7,606 nucleotides of DNA. Origin: Prevotella sp. UBA746 (lineage in GTDB: Bacteria; Bacteroidota; Bacteroidia; Bacteroidales; Bacteroidaceae). How positions within the stretch are numbered: the stretch's first letter is position 1; every line of letters starts with the position of its first letter. The notes beneath the pieces are model-generated. The model was not told the DNA's origin and made no database searches. It saw only the letters and a list, made by a program, of their open reading frames with translations. Shown one piece after another: positions 1 through 4,588 of this stretch. Location of the stretch: contig DBKQ01000112.1 of the NCBI GenBank assembly GCA_002298545.1, positions 6,011 to 13,616 on the forward strand. The letters are read 5' to 3'. The translations under genes and the position numbers were made by a program.

Positions 1-308
1 GTGTCAATCATGAAACTCTGGTCGTCGTGGCTCAAATTGTCGAAAGCCCTGTCAATGTCGGCATAGCTGTTTTGTTGCTTCGCAGGCATTGTGTTGTAGC
101 ATACGATGAATAATGTTGCCACTGCTGCTGCCGCTACAAGGTTGCGGAACAGACTGTATACTCGTGGAATTTCAAGTCTTGTTTTTTTCTTTTCCTCATC
201 GTTTTGTATCTCCTCGATGACAGAATTTTCCAGTTCCTGCAGAAAGTTCTCCGGCATGCGGTATGGCATCCTTTTGCCTATAGATTTAAAATCGAAATTC
301 TTTTCCAT
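1..308 (-). CDS. Putative sigma-factor partner (anti-sigma-like) membrane protein, N-terminal part, cut by window edge
   Basis: An open frame starts with ATG at 308 and runs through the window edge (102 complete codons seen, C-terminus missing). Residues 1-53 are charged and presumably cytoplasmic (begins MEKNFDFKSIGKRMPYRMPE). Residues about 54-71 form one hydrophobic, alanine-rich membrane segment, and the part after it begins with an acidic stretch (ADIDRAFDNLSHDDQSF). The start lies 8 nt after the ECF sigma stop codon, so the two are very likely co-transcribed and translationally linked. Small single-pass proteins of this layout commonly follow ECF sigma genes in Bacteroidota and are presumed to hold or tune the sigma factor at the membrane. 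That role is inferred from position and topology; I see no recognised anti-sigma zinc motif (HxxxCxxC). The full length cannot be judged. Confidence 0.8.
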   Translation of the reverse strand, partial: MEKNFDFKSIGKRMPYRMPENFLQELENSVIEEIQNDEEKKKTRLEIPRVYSLFRNLVAAAAVATLFIVCYNTMPAKQQNSYADIDRAFDNLSHDDQSFMID

Positions 309-316
309 ATCCGTTG

Positions 317-856
317 TCAATAGTTAGAGTTCATAAATTTTATTATCTTCTCCTTGGCTATGTGGTAGTTCACCTTTGCTGTTGACACTGTCGTGTTCAA
401 TGCATTGGCAATCTGCGAGTAGTCCATTTCGTCGTAATAGCGCATGTTGAACGTGGCTTGTTGTTTTGGCGGTAGCGACAGTATTGCTTTTTGCAGCTTA
501 ACAGCCTCCAGGTCGGAATAGTCAATATATGCCGTGTCTGCGATATCCGTATTGTGCTCGTCGATATCCTCCTGCAGTTTGCGTGGCTCCTTATTCTTTT
601 CAATCATGTTAAGTGCCACATTCGTGGCGATACGGTATATCCATGACCGTAAGGCTGTGGAGTCTTTCAGCGACCGTAAGGATCGGAACACCTTTATGAA
701 TGTTTCCTGCGTAGCGTCCTGTGCGTCGTCGTGGCTTACGAGCATTCGCCTTTCATGCCAATAGACGGCTTCGCCGTATTTATCCATCAGCGTGCGGATT
801 CCCTTTTCCGGGGAGTTGAGCATGAGGGCATATATGTCGTTGTCATCTATCTGCAT
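317..856 (-). CDS. RNA polymerase sigma factor, ECF (sigma-70) family
   Basis: The 179-residue product has the two-domain layout and length of an extracytoplasmic-function sigma factor. Region 2 spans about residues 20-90: DDAQDATQETFIKVFRSL (43-60) is region 2.2, which binds core polymerase, and LRSWIYRIATNVALNMIEK (69-87) is the -10 recognition helix area. An acidic linker follows (about 96-117). Region 4 spans about 119-176: LPPKQQATFNMRYYDEMDY (128-146), then a helix-turn-helix (SQIANALNTTVSTAKVNYHIAKEKI, 147-171) for -35 recognition. No region 1.1 or 3 and no extra C-terminal domain are present. The gene follows an exported-protein gene by 13 nt and is followed after 8 nt by a membrane protein, its likely regulator. 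Target promoters cannot be read from the window. The ECF assignment is secure; the subgroup is not determined. Confidence 0.95.
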   Translation of the reverse strand: MQIDDNDIYALMLNSPEKGIRTLMDKYGEAVYWHERRMLVSHDDAQDATQETFIKVFRSLRSLKDSTALRSWIYRIATNVALNMIEKNKEPRKLQEDIDEHNTDIADTAYIDYSDLEAVKLQKAILSLPPKQQATFNMRYYDEMDYSQIANALNTTVSTAKVNYHIAKEKIIKFMNSNY

Positions 857-869
857 GTTGTCGAGTTCT

Positions 870-1238
870 TTATATTTTTAGTGTATAGTATCTTTTTCCC
901 TTTATATCCACGGGGGTAATGTATTTGTCGCAGAATGTTTCAAGTTCTGCCTCTGCAACTTTCTTTTTCAGTCCCGTGATTTCCGAGTACTCTTTAGCTG
1001 TTATGAATCTGTTTTTTTTGAGAAAGGCAATCATCATTGTGCAGCGATCCTTTTTTGTAAACTTGTTGTTAATGTTGTAGTCTACGCATACTCGCGGTCT
1101 GGTAAAAACAGTAGTGTTAGTATGGATTACTCTTCCCGGAACATATGCCCTGTAGTGATGGAATCTCTGTGCACTTGCAATAGTACATATCGCTGTTAAC
1201 ATTACAGCAATGTATGTTCTGCTTATAGAAGTTGTCAT
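870..1238 (-). CDS. Small exported protein with a possible winged-helix-like C-terminal region, unknown function
   Basis: The 122-residue product is not one I can name. A TTG codon at 1244 would add two residues, but the ATG at 1238 has a good Shine-Dalgarno sequence (AGAAAGGA, 1246-1253, 7 nt away), so I use it. Residues 1-23 look like a Sec signal peptide: Arg7, a hydrophobic core (about 10-20), then ASA before Gln24. Residues 24-57 are rich in His, Arg and Tyr with VPGRVIHTNTTVFTRPRV. Residues 58-122 are lysine-rich and resemble a small helix-turn-helix/winged-helix unit (KKNRFITAKEYSEITGLKKK, then a helix and a short strand pair ending KGKRYYTLKI). Similar tails occur in other Bacteroidota exported proteins as far as I recall; that is memory, not a search. 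It is 13 nt upstream of the ECF sigma gene and probably co-transcribed. An envelope role linked to the sigma pathway is inference. Confidence 0.8.
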   Translation of the reverse strand: MTTSISRTYIAVMLTAICTIASAQRFHHYRAYVPGRVIHTNTTVFTRPRVCVDYNINNKFTKKDRCTMMIAFLKKNRFITAKEYSEITGLKKKVAEAELETFCDKYITPVDIKGKRYYTLKI

Positions 1239-1273
1239 AATCAAATCCTTTCTTTTTTAAGTTCTGTTTCTTT

Positions 1274-1285
1274 TAGAACGTTCTA
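1274..1285. promoter_or_regulatory. 12-bp perfect palindrome upstream of the exported-protein/sigma operon
   Basis: TAGAACGTTCTA is its own reverse complement and lies 35 nt before the ATG of the exported protein. A further GTTCT copy sits at 1261-1265. It could be an operator or promoter-overlapping site for this operon. No housekeeping-type TAnnTTTG element was found in 1239-1437, so the promoter here is not obvious and may be of a different (for example ECF) type. Function is not shown by the sequence. Confidence 0.35.
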
Positions 1286-1437
1286 TCTATAAGACAAGAG
1301 ATTCGGGCATAGGTTTAATGTGTAGTGTATTTTTCTTTGTATTAGTTTAAAAGTCGTGTTGTCTATATACCTTATTATATATATTGTTATAATTATATAA
1401 TAGATATCACATGTTTAAAAGATATGGTGTTGTTTTT

Positions 1438-1842
1438 TTATATACCAGATGCCTGGTGGAGCATTTCCATGTTGTCGTCCCAAAGTTCGCGAAGGCTGTC
1501 GAGGTCGCCTTCTTCAGCGAAATCGGTTATTGCGAGCATGCAGTCGTTGGTAATTTCTCCAATTTCGATTTTCATCTCGCAATAGGCTGCATCGTCATCA
1601 TCGTCGTCCCATTTAAAGCGTATAAGTCGGTCTTTCTCTTCCTTAATGATGGTTGCAGTCTTTTCGTCTTTATTCATGTATGACGTTCCCCAAGTGAATT
1701 TCAGCTTGTTGCCGTTGCGCTCCACTTCATCGGCAAACCACCGTTCCAGTCCGCCGGCTTCGCTGATAAGAGGCCAAATCACGGTAGGTGAATTGGCATT
1801 CAGTTCATATTCCAGAAGGATACGTTTTTTGTTTGTGCTCAT
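1438..1842 (-). CDS. START-like (SRPBCC/AHSA1-type) domain protein
   Basis: The 134-residue product is a single small soluble domain without signal peptide or membrane segment. The pattern fits the START-like/SRPBCC ligand-binding fold found in Bacteroidota: an N-terminal strand (RILLEYELNAN, 7-17), the helix after SPTVIWPLISEAGGLERWFADEV (18-40), then strands with LKFTWG (47-52), EKTATIIKEEKDRLIRFKW (60-78) and EMKIEIGEI (89-97), and a long C-terminal helix (about 109-131). The SEAGGLERWFAD segment is the hallmark I rely on. Residues 79-84 are six aspartates in a loop before the last strands. Such domains usually bind a hydrophobic ligand or aid protein folding; the ligand here is unknown. 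It has its own promoter about 150 nt upstream. The next gene starts 199 nt downstream with no visible terminator between, so read-through is possible. No clear Shine-Dalgarno sequence precedes the ATG, which is common in Bacteroidota. Confidence 0.85.
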   Translation of the reverse strand: MSTNKKRILLEYELNANSPTVIWPLISEAGGLERWFADEVERNGNKLKFTWGTSYMNKDEKTATIIKEEKDRLIRFKWDDDDDDAAYCEMKIEIGEITNDCMLAITDFAEEGDLDSLRELWDDNMEMLHQASGI

Positions 1843-1934
1843 TGTTGTTCTCGCATTAGTATGTTTGTCTTGTTGCTCCCAACAGTTTTGTTGCTGAGAT
1901 ACAGCTTATCTTAGTATAAGGTAATCTGCATTTT

Positions 1935-1969
1935 GGAATAGGAAATAAATGTATTTATTTTTTTATTCC
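1935..1969 (-). promoter_or_regulatory. Long AT-rich hairpin in the leader of the START-like gene
   Basis: Two nested inverted repeats form one near-perfect stem. The outer arms are GGAATA (1935-1940) and TATTCC (1964-1969), the inner arms AAATAAA (1943-1949) and TTTATTT (1954-1960), with a 4-nt loop and a small GG/TTT internal loop. It lies about 15 nt after the expected transcription start, so it would be near the 5' end of the START-gene mRNA. It could stabilise the transcript or influence translation. No runs of U follow it on the minus strand, so a terminator is unlikely. Confidence 0.45.
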
Positions 1970-1990
1970 CTTGAATCACATTATCTGTTG

Positions 1991-2021
1991 CAAAGATAAA
2001 GCAATTTATGCGTATTTCAAA
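1991..2021 (-). promoter_or_regulatory. Bacteroidota-type promoter for the START-like gene
   Basis: On the minus strand TTTG (2018-2021) is followed after exactly 19 nt by TATCTTTG (1991-1998). This matches the Bacteroidota housekeeping consensus TTTG / TAnnTTTG with its usual spacing. Transcription would start near 1984, giving a leader of about 140 nt before the ATG at 1842. Confidence 0.75.
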
Positions 2022-2072
2022 ACGAAAGTTGTTAAGACTTTATTTTTTTATATATATAAGTTAAATTATGAA

Positions 2073-2104
2073 GAAGAAAAAGGGGATGCCGAATGACATC
2101 CCCT
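2073..2104 (-). terminator. Intrinsic terminator on the minus strand, after the gene remnant
   Basis: AGGGGATG (2081-2088) pairs with CATCCCCT (2097-2104) around an 8-nt loop. Read on the minus strand the stem is followed by TTTTTCTTCTTC (2080-2073), as in a rho-independent terminator. No intact minus-strand gene lies upstream of it before the tRNA region, only the remnant ending at 2152, so it most likely belonged to that lost gene. It now also insulates the START-gene promoter from upstream minus-strand transcription. Confidence 0.75.
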
Positions 2105-2151
2105 CCTTACAAACGAATCATTAACCAACATAATTACAGAATGTTACCATT

Positions 2152-2307
2152 CTATCGCAATACCTTTATAGAATGTCCAGACAGGCGGACTACATATATT
2201 CCCGGTTTGTTCAGCGGTAATGTTGCATTGATTGTCGCCCCGTCTTTGTCGAGCTTTGCCGATGGCGAAGCCTTGCCACACCAGTAAGGGTCGGTATAGA
2301 ATATATT
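2152..2307 (-). pseudogene. C-terminal remnant of a secreted protein (sorting-domain-like tail)
   Basis: In one minus-strand frame, between an in-frame TGA (2308-2310) and a TAG (2152-2154), 51 codons read as plausible protein but contain no ATG. The tail KPGIYVVRLSGHSIKVLR before the stop resembles the end of many secreted Bacteroidota proteins, where a short strand with GIYVVRL or GIYIVK followed by a lysine/arginine-rich end forms a type IX-like sorting or C-terminal immunoglobulin-like module. The part before it (DPYWCGKASPSAKLDKDGAT) is not recognised. An intrinsic terminator follows 48 nt after the stop, as expected for a true gene end. Upstream the sequence is the AT-rich tRNA promoter region, so the body of the gene has been lost. 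Either a deletion or gradual decay would explain it. The sorting-domain reading rests on pattern only; a chance open frame is less likely but possible. Confidence 0.6.
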
Positions 2308-2346
2308 TCAAAGATGAAATTTTTTTGATAATTTTTTCTGTTTTTC

Positions 2347-2377
2347 TTTGGCGTTTAAAAAAAATGTAGTACCTTTG
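2347..2377 (+). promoter_or_regulatory. Promoter of the tRNA gene, Bacteroidota type
   Basis: TTTG (2347-2350) and TACCTTTG (2370-2377) are 19 nt apart, a full match to the TTTG / TAnnTTTG consensus. The element ends 21 nt before the mature tRNA 5' end, leaving a short leader for RNase P removal. Confidence 0.85.
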
Positions 2378-2398
2378 CACTCGCTAAAACGAAATGAT

Positions 2399-2472
2399 GG
2401 CGGGATAGCTCAGCTGGTTAGAGCGCATGATTCATAATCATGAGGTCCCCAGTTCAATCCTGGGTCCCGCTA
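2399..2472 (+). tRNA. tRNA with CAU anticodon, most likely elongator tRNA-Met
   Basis: The 74 nt fold into a complete cloverleaf: acceptor GGCGGGA (2399-2405) with TCCCGCT (2465-2471), D-arm from 2408 to 2424, anticodon stem CATGA/TCATG (2426-2430, 2438-2442) around TTCATAA with CAT at 2433-2435, and T-arm CCCAG/CTGGG with loop TTCAATC. The discriminator base is A (2472) and CCA is not encoded, so it is added after transcription. The first acceptor pair is G-U, without the C1-A72 mismatch of initiators, and the anticodon stem lacks the three G-C pairs of initiator tRNA, which excludes fMet. A CAU anticodon could also belong to the lysidine-modified tRNA-Ile; overall similarity to Bacteroidota elongator Met favours Met. 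The gene is a single transcription unit with its own promoter and terminator. Confidence 0.92.
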
Positions 2473-2475
2473 CTT

Positions 2476-2508
2476 AAAAGGATGAATCTTATTGGTTCAT
2501 CCTTTTTT
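2476..2508 (+). terminator. Intrinsic terminator of the tRNA transcript
   Basis: AAAAGGATGAA (2476-2486) pairs with TTCATCCTTTT (2496-2506) around a 9-nt loop and runs into six T (2503-2508). It begins four nt after the tRNA end. The 11-bp stem is nearly symmetric, so it might also stop minus-strand transcription coming from gldH (A-tract 2476-2479 reads as T on that strand), although only four T follow there. Confidence 0.85.
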
Positions 2509-2534
2509 AATTTATATAATCCAAGGGTGCAATC

Positions 2535-2575
2535 AGCGTTTCGCCTAAACGCTCCGGGTGTTTCGCCTAAACGCT
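2535..2575. repeat. Two tandem copies of a 16-bp hairpin-forming repeat (REP-like)
   Basis: GTTTCGCCTAAACGCT occurs at 2538-2553 and again at 2560-2575, a 22-bp period. The first copy forms a perfect 7-bp stem, AGCGTTT (2535-2541) with AAACGCT (2547-2553); the second a similar stem with one G-T wobble. The pair sits in the convergent gap between the tRNA terminator and the end of gldH, a typical place for REP or BIME-like elements. No T-run follows on either strand, so a plain terminator is less likely. Confidence 0.6.
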
Positions 2576-2583
2576 TCGAGATA

Positions 2584-3063
2584 TTATTCCTTTTCGATTT
2601 TAAGTCCGATATCAGATACCCCAGGAAGAATTTCCCTTTTCATGTTGTGGCGTATGCTTATATGGATAGAGTCGCCTTTATGAAGATTAATGTTTCTTAG
2701 TGGGAATTCATACTGATATGAGTTGATGCCACTGCCGAGGAAATTGCCTCGTGTGTCGGTGATAGGGCATTTTATGGTATCAGTAAGAACCTTTTCGTGA
2801 GGCATGATGTGTTGCTCCACGATAAGACTGATGCTTGTGAACGGGAATGCCGTTGTCATCCTTATTCCTACGGTTTCGTTGAATGTTCCGCTTTCAGAAA
2901 AAGGACGTACATTAAACGTTAGCGTGTCGTTTTTCTCCCATCCCGACAGGGGGGTGTGCGAATAAGAATCGTATACGGTATTAGTGGTGCATGACGCGAC
3001 AATCATCGCAGTCATGCACACTATTATCGTTACTATATTAAATAAGGTGGAATTCTTTTGCAT
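2584..3063 (-). CDS. gldH: GldH-type lipoprotein
   Basis: The 159-residue product is a lipoprotein: residues 1-24 form a signal sequence with a hydrophobic core (about 7-23) and a lipobox VAS-Cys25, where signal peptidase II would cut and Cys25 be lipidated. The mature part is a beta-rich domain with the GldH features TNTVYDSYSHTPLSGWEKNDTLTF (26-49), a central strand pattern, and the late motifs RGNFLGSGINSYQYEFPLRN and LHKGDSIHISIRHNM before the end. GldH is needed for gliding in Flavobacterium; orthologues in non-gliding gut and oral Bacteroidota have no settled role. The start ATG (3061-3063) comes one base after the ricT stop, so the two are translationally coupled. The frame stays open another 117 codons upstream, but that stretch overlaps the ricT tail and has no lipoprotein character, and the lipobox fixes the start. 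Length fits the family. Confidence 0.9.
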   Translation of the reverse strand: MQKNSTLFNIVTIIVCMTAMIVASCTTNTVYDSYSHTPLSGWEKNDTLTFNVRPFSESGTFNETVGIRMTTAFPFTSISLIVEQHIMPHEKVLTDTIKCPITDTRGNFLGSGINSYQYEFPLRNINLHKGDSIHISIRHNMKREILPGVSDIGLKIEKE

Positions 3064-3064
3064 C

Positions 3065-4444
3065 TTATGCTTCCTTATTTTCAGAATCTTTTCTGTTGTT
3101 CTGTCTCTCGTTGTTTCTGTTAGGTCTTCGCCTTGGAGCATTGTTGCGCTGCTGGGGTCTCTGCTGCTGAGGTCTCTGCTGCTGTGCCTTTGGTTGCTGC
3201 TGAGGCTTCTGCTGGCGCGGTTTCTGCTGGTTGGCATTAGCCGGCTTTTGCTGCATGTCGCGGTTAGGTTTGGCAGCCTCTTTACCCTGTTGAGGGTTGC
3301 CTTGTTGTCTGTTTTGTTTGTCGCCTTGTCCCTTCTGCTGGCGCGGCTTGTTTTTGTTCTTCTTCTTCTTTGCCTTGTCGAATCGCGTAAGACTTTCTCC
3401 GGCGAGCAGGTCAATCTGTTTCGGTTCCTCCTTAGGAGCGTCGCCGTCGCTTAGGGCGTCAGGCTTTTCTCCGCGTTTGTTCATCTCGATGATTTCAAGT
3501 GCACGCTTTCCGGTGATAGTCTCCAGATTGGCAGCCATTCGTTTGTCGGTAGAGTAGGTTACGAGTCCGGCAAGGATGTCGGTCTTGAAGAGATAGTGGT
3601 CGCCGTCGATTGTCTGCAATACTACCTCGCGGCTCGGCAGTTTCTTGCTTGCCTCGATGTAGTTGTCCACCTCGTAGTTGAGGCAGCATTTCAGTTTTGC
3701 GCACATTCCGGCAAGCTTTTGCGGGTTGAGCGATATGTCCTGATATCTTGCGGCACCGGTGCTTACGGATACGAAGTTTTTCATCCAGGTAGCGCAGCAA
3801 AGCTCCCTTCCGCAGGGGCCTGTTCCGCCGATGCGTCCGGCTTCCTGTCTTGCACCGATTTGTTTCATCTCGATGCGTACGTGGAAGGTTTCGGCGAGAA
3901 CCTTGATGAGCTGACGGAAGTCTACTCGTTCGTCGGCGATATAGTAGAAGATAGCCTTGTTGCCGTCGCCCTGATACTCCACGTCGCCGATTTTCATCTG
4001 CAGGTTCAGGTCTTTGGCAATTTGTCGGCTCTGTATCATTGTTCCGTGTTCGCGACTTTTAGCCTCGCGGCATTTGTCGAGGTCTACGGGCTTTGCTATT
4101 CTGTAGATTCTCTTTATATCGTCTGCAGATTTCAGATTGGCTTTCTTGAGCTGCAGCTTCACGAGTTTTCCGGTCAGCGTTACCACTCCGATGTCGTGGC
4201 CCGGGTTTGCCTCCACGGCTACGATGTCGCCTTTCTTGAGGTCGAGTCCGTTGACGTTGTGATAGTATCCCTTTCTTGTATTCTTAAACTGTACCTCCAC
4301 GAGGTCGGTGCTTTCGGCATTGCCTGGAACGTCGGCAAGCCAGTCGTATGTGTTCAGCTGTCGGTCCTGTCGTCCGCATCCTCTGCGACAGAGTCCGCGG
4401 GCGCATCCGTCGCCTACTTTAAATTTCATATTTTTGAAGTCCAT
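3065..4444 (-). CDS. ricT: RicT/YaaT-like PSP1 domain protein with long Q/P/K/R-rich tail
   Basis: The 459-residue product has three parts. Residues 1-30 carry a small cysteine cluster (Cys14, Cys19, Cys23). Residues about 48-258 form the PSP1/RicT core, including KKGDIVAVEANPGHDIGVVT (70-89), REHGTMIQSRQIAKDLNLQM (131-150) and the cysteine motifs GPCGRELCC (209-217) and MCAKLKCCLNYE (247-258). In Bacillus RicT, equivalent cysteines take part in iron-sulfur binding with RicA and RicF, a complex that aids RNase Y-dependent mRNA processing. Whether that holds in Bacteroidota is unknown. Residues about 357-459 are a basic, low-complexity tail (KAKKKKNKNK, then repeats of Q, P, K, R and N) that is likely disordered and may bind RNA; Bacillus RicT has no tail of this length. 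It lies between holB and gldH, the order also seen in other Bacteroidota as far as I recall. Met6 is an alternative start. Confidence 0.88.
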   Translation of the reverse strand: MDFKNMKFKVGDGCARGLCRRGCGRQDRQLNTYDWLADVPGNAESTDLVEVQFKNTRKGYYHNVNGLDLKKGDIVAVEANPGHDIGVVTLTGKLVKLQLKKANLKSADDIKRIYRIAKPVDLDKCREAKSREHGTMIQSRQIAKDLNLQMKIGDVEYQGDGNKAIFYYIADERVDFRQLIKVLAETFHVRIEMKQIGARQEAGRIGGTGPCGRELCCATWMKNFVSVSTGAARYQDISLNPQKLAGMCAKLKCCLNYEVDNYIEASKKLPSREVVLQTIDGDHYLFKTDILAGLVTYSTDKRMAANLETITGKRALEIIEMNKRGEKPDALSDGDAPKEEPKQIDLLAGESLTRFDKAKKKKNKNKPRQQKGQGDKQNRQQGNPQQGKEAAKPNRDMQQKPANANQQKPRQQKPQQQPKAQQQRPQQQRPQQRNNAPRRRPNRNNERQNNRKDSENKEA

Positions 4445-4453
4445 ATATTTCTT

Positions 4454-4502
4454 TTCTGGGAGTTCTGGGTGTTCTGGGAGTTCTATGGGAGTTCTATGGG
4501 AA
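4454..4502. repeat. Tandem repeat array before ricT: three 9-bp and two 11-bp units
   Basis: On the plus strand the units are TTCTGGGAG (4454-4462), TTCTGGGTG (4463-4471), TTCTGGGAG (4472-4480), TTCTATGGGAG (4481-4491) and TTCTATGGGAA (4492-4502). Two related pieces follow (TTTAGAACTG, and GGGAACTCTGG at 4562-4572). The array begins 9 nt before the ricT start codon within the holB-ricT gap (4445-4588) and would be transcribed in the operon mRNA. I see no TAnnTTTG promoter in this gap. Confidence 0.8.
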
Positions 4503-4588
4503 CTTTAGAACTGAGAGAACAGGGAAGGCTGCGAGTCTTTTCTTTTATGACATAGAGCCTTGGGAACTCTGGTTATTATATTATATTT

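Noticed and set aside
1591..1608. Six-aspartate run in the START-like protein as a metal-binding site or unstable repeat
   Set aside because: The codons alternate GAC and GAT, so slippage is unlikely, and a loop of Asp alone does not show metal binding.
2067..2123. Tiny plus-strand frame starting MKKKKG across the terminator
   Set aside because: Eighteen codons, produced by the reverse of the terminator T-tract and stem.
2144..2380. 78-codon minus-strand frame between the tRNA and the terminator
   Set aside because: It starts inside the tRNA promoter region and its sequence is unconvincing; the neighbouring frame with the C-terminal remnant makes better protein sense.
2399..2472. Initiator tRNA-fMet
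   Set aside because: It lacks the 1-72 C-A mismatch and the three G-C pairs in the anticodon stem that mark initiators.
2535..2575. CRISPR array
   Set aside because: Only two copies of a 16-bp hairpin with a 6-bp gap; spacers are far too short and no cas gene is present.
3064..3414. Upstream extension of the gldH frame (117 codons)
   Set aside because: It overlaps the repetitive ricT tail in another frame and gives an Arg/Ser-rich shadow; the lipoprotein signal fixes the start at 3063.
2984..3454. 156-codon leucine-rich plus-strand frame that looks like a membrane protein
   Set aside because: The leucines come from the reverse of Gln/Lys codons in the ricT tail; this is a codon-composition artefact.
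3596..4555. 319-codon open frame on the plus strand opposite ricT
   Set aside because: It is a shadow of the ricT frame: the minus-strand reading has conserved PSP1 motifs, while this one has no recognisable domain and no promoter.
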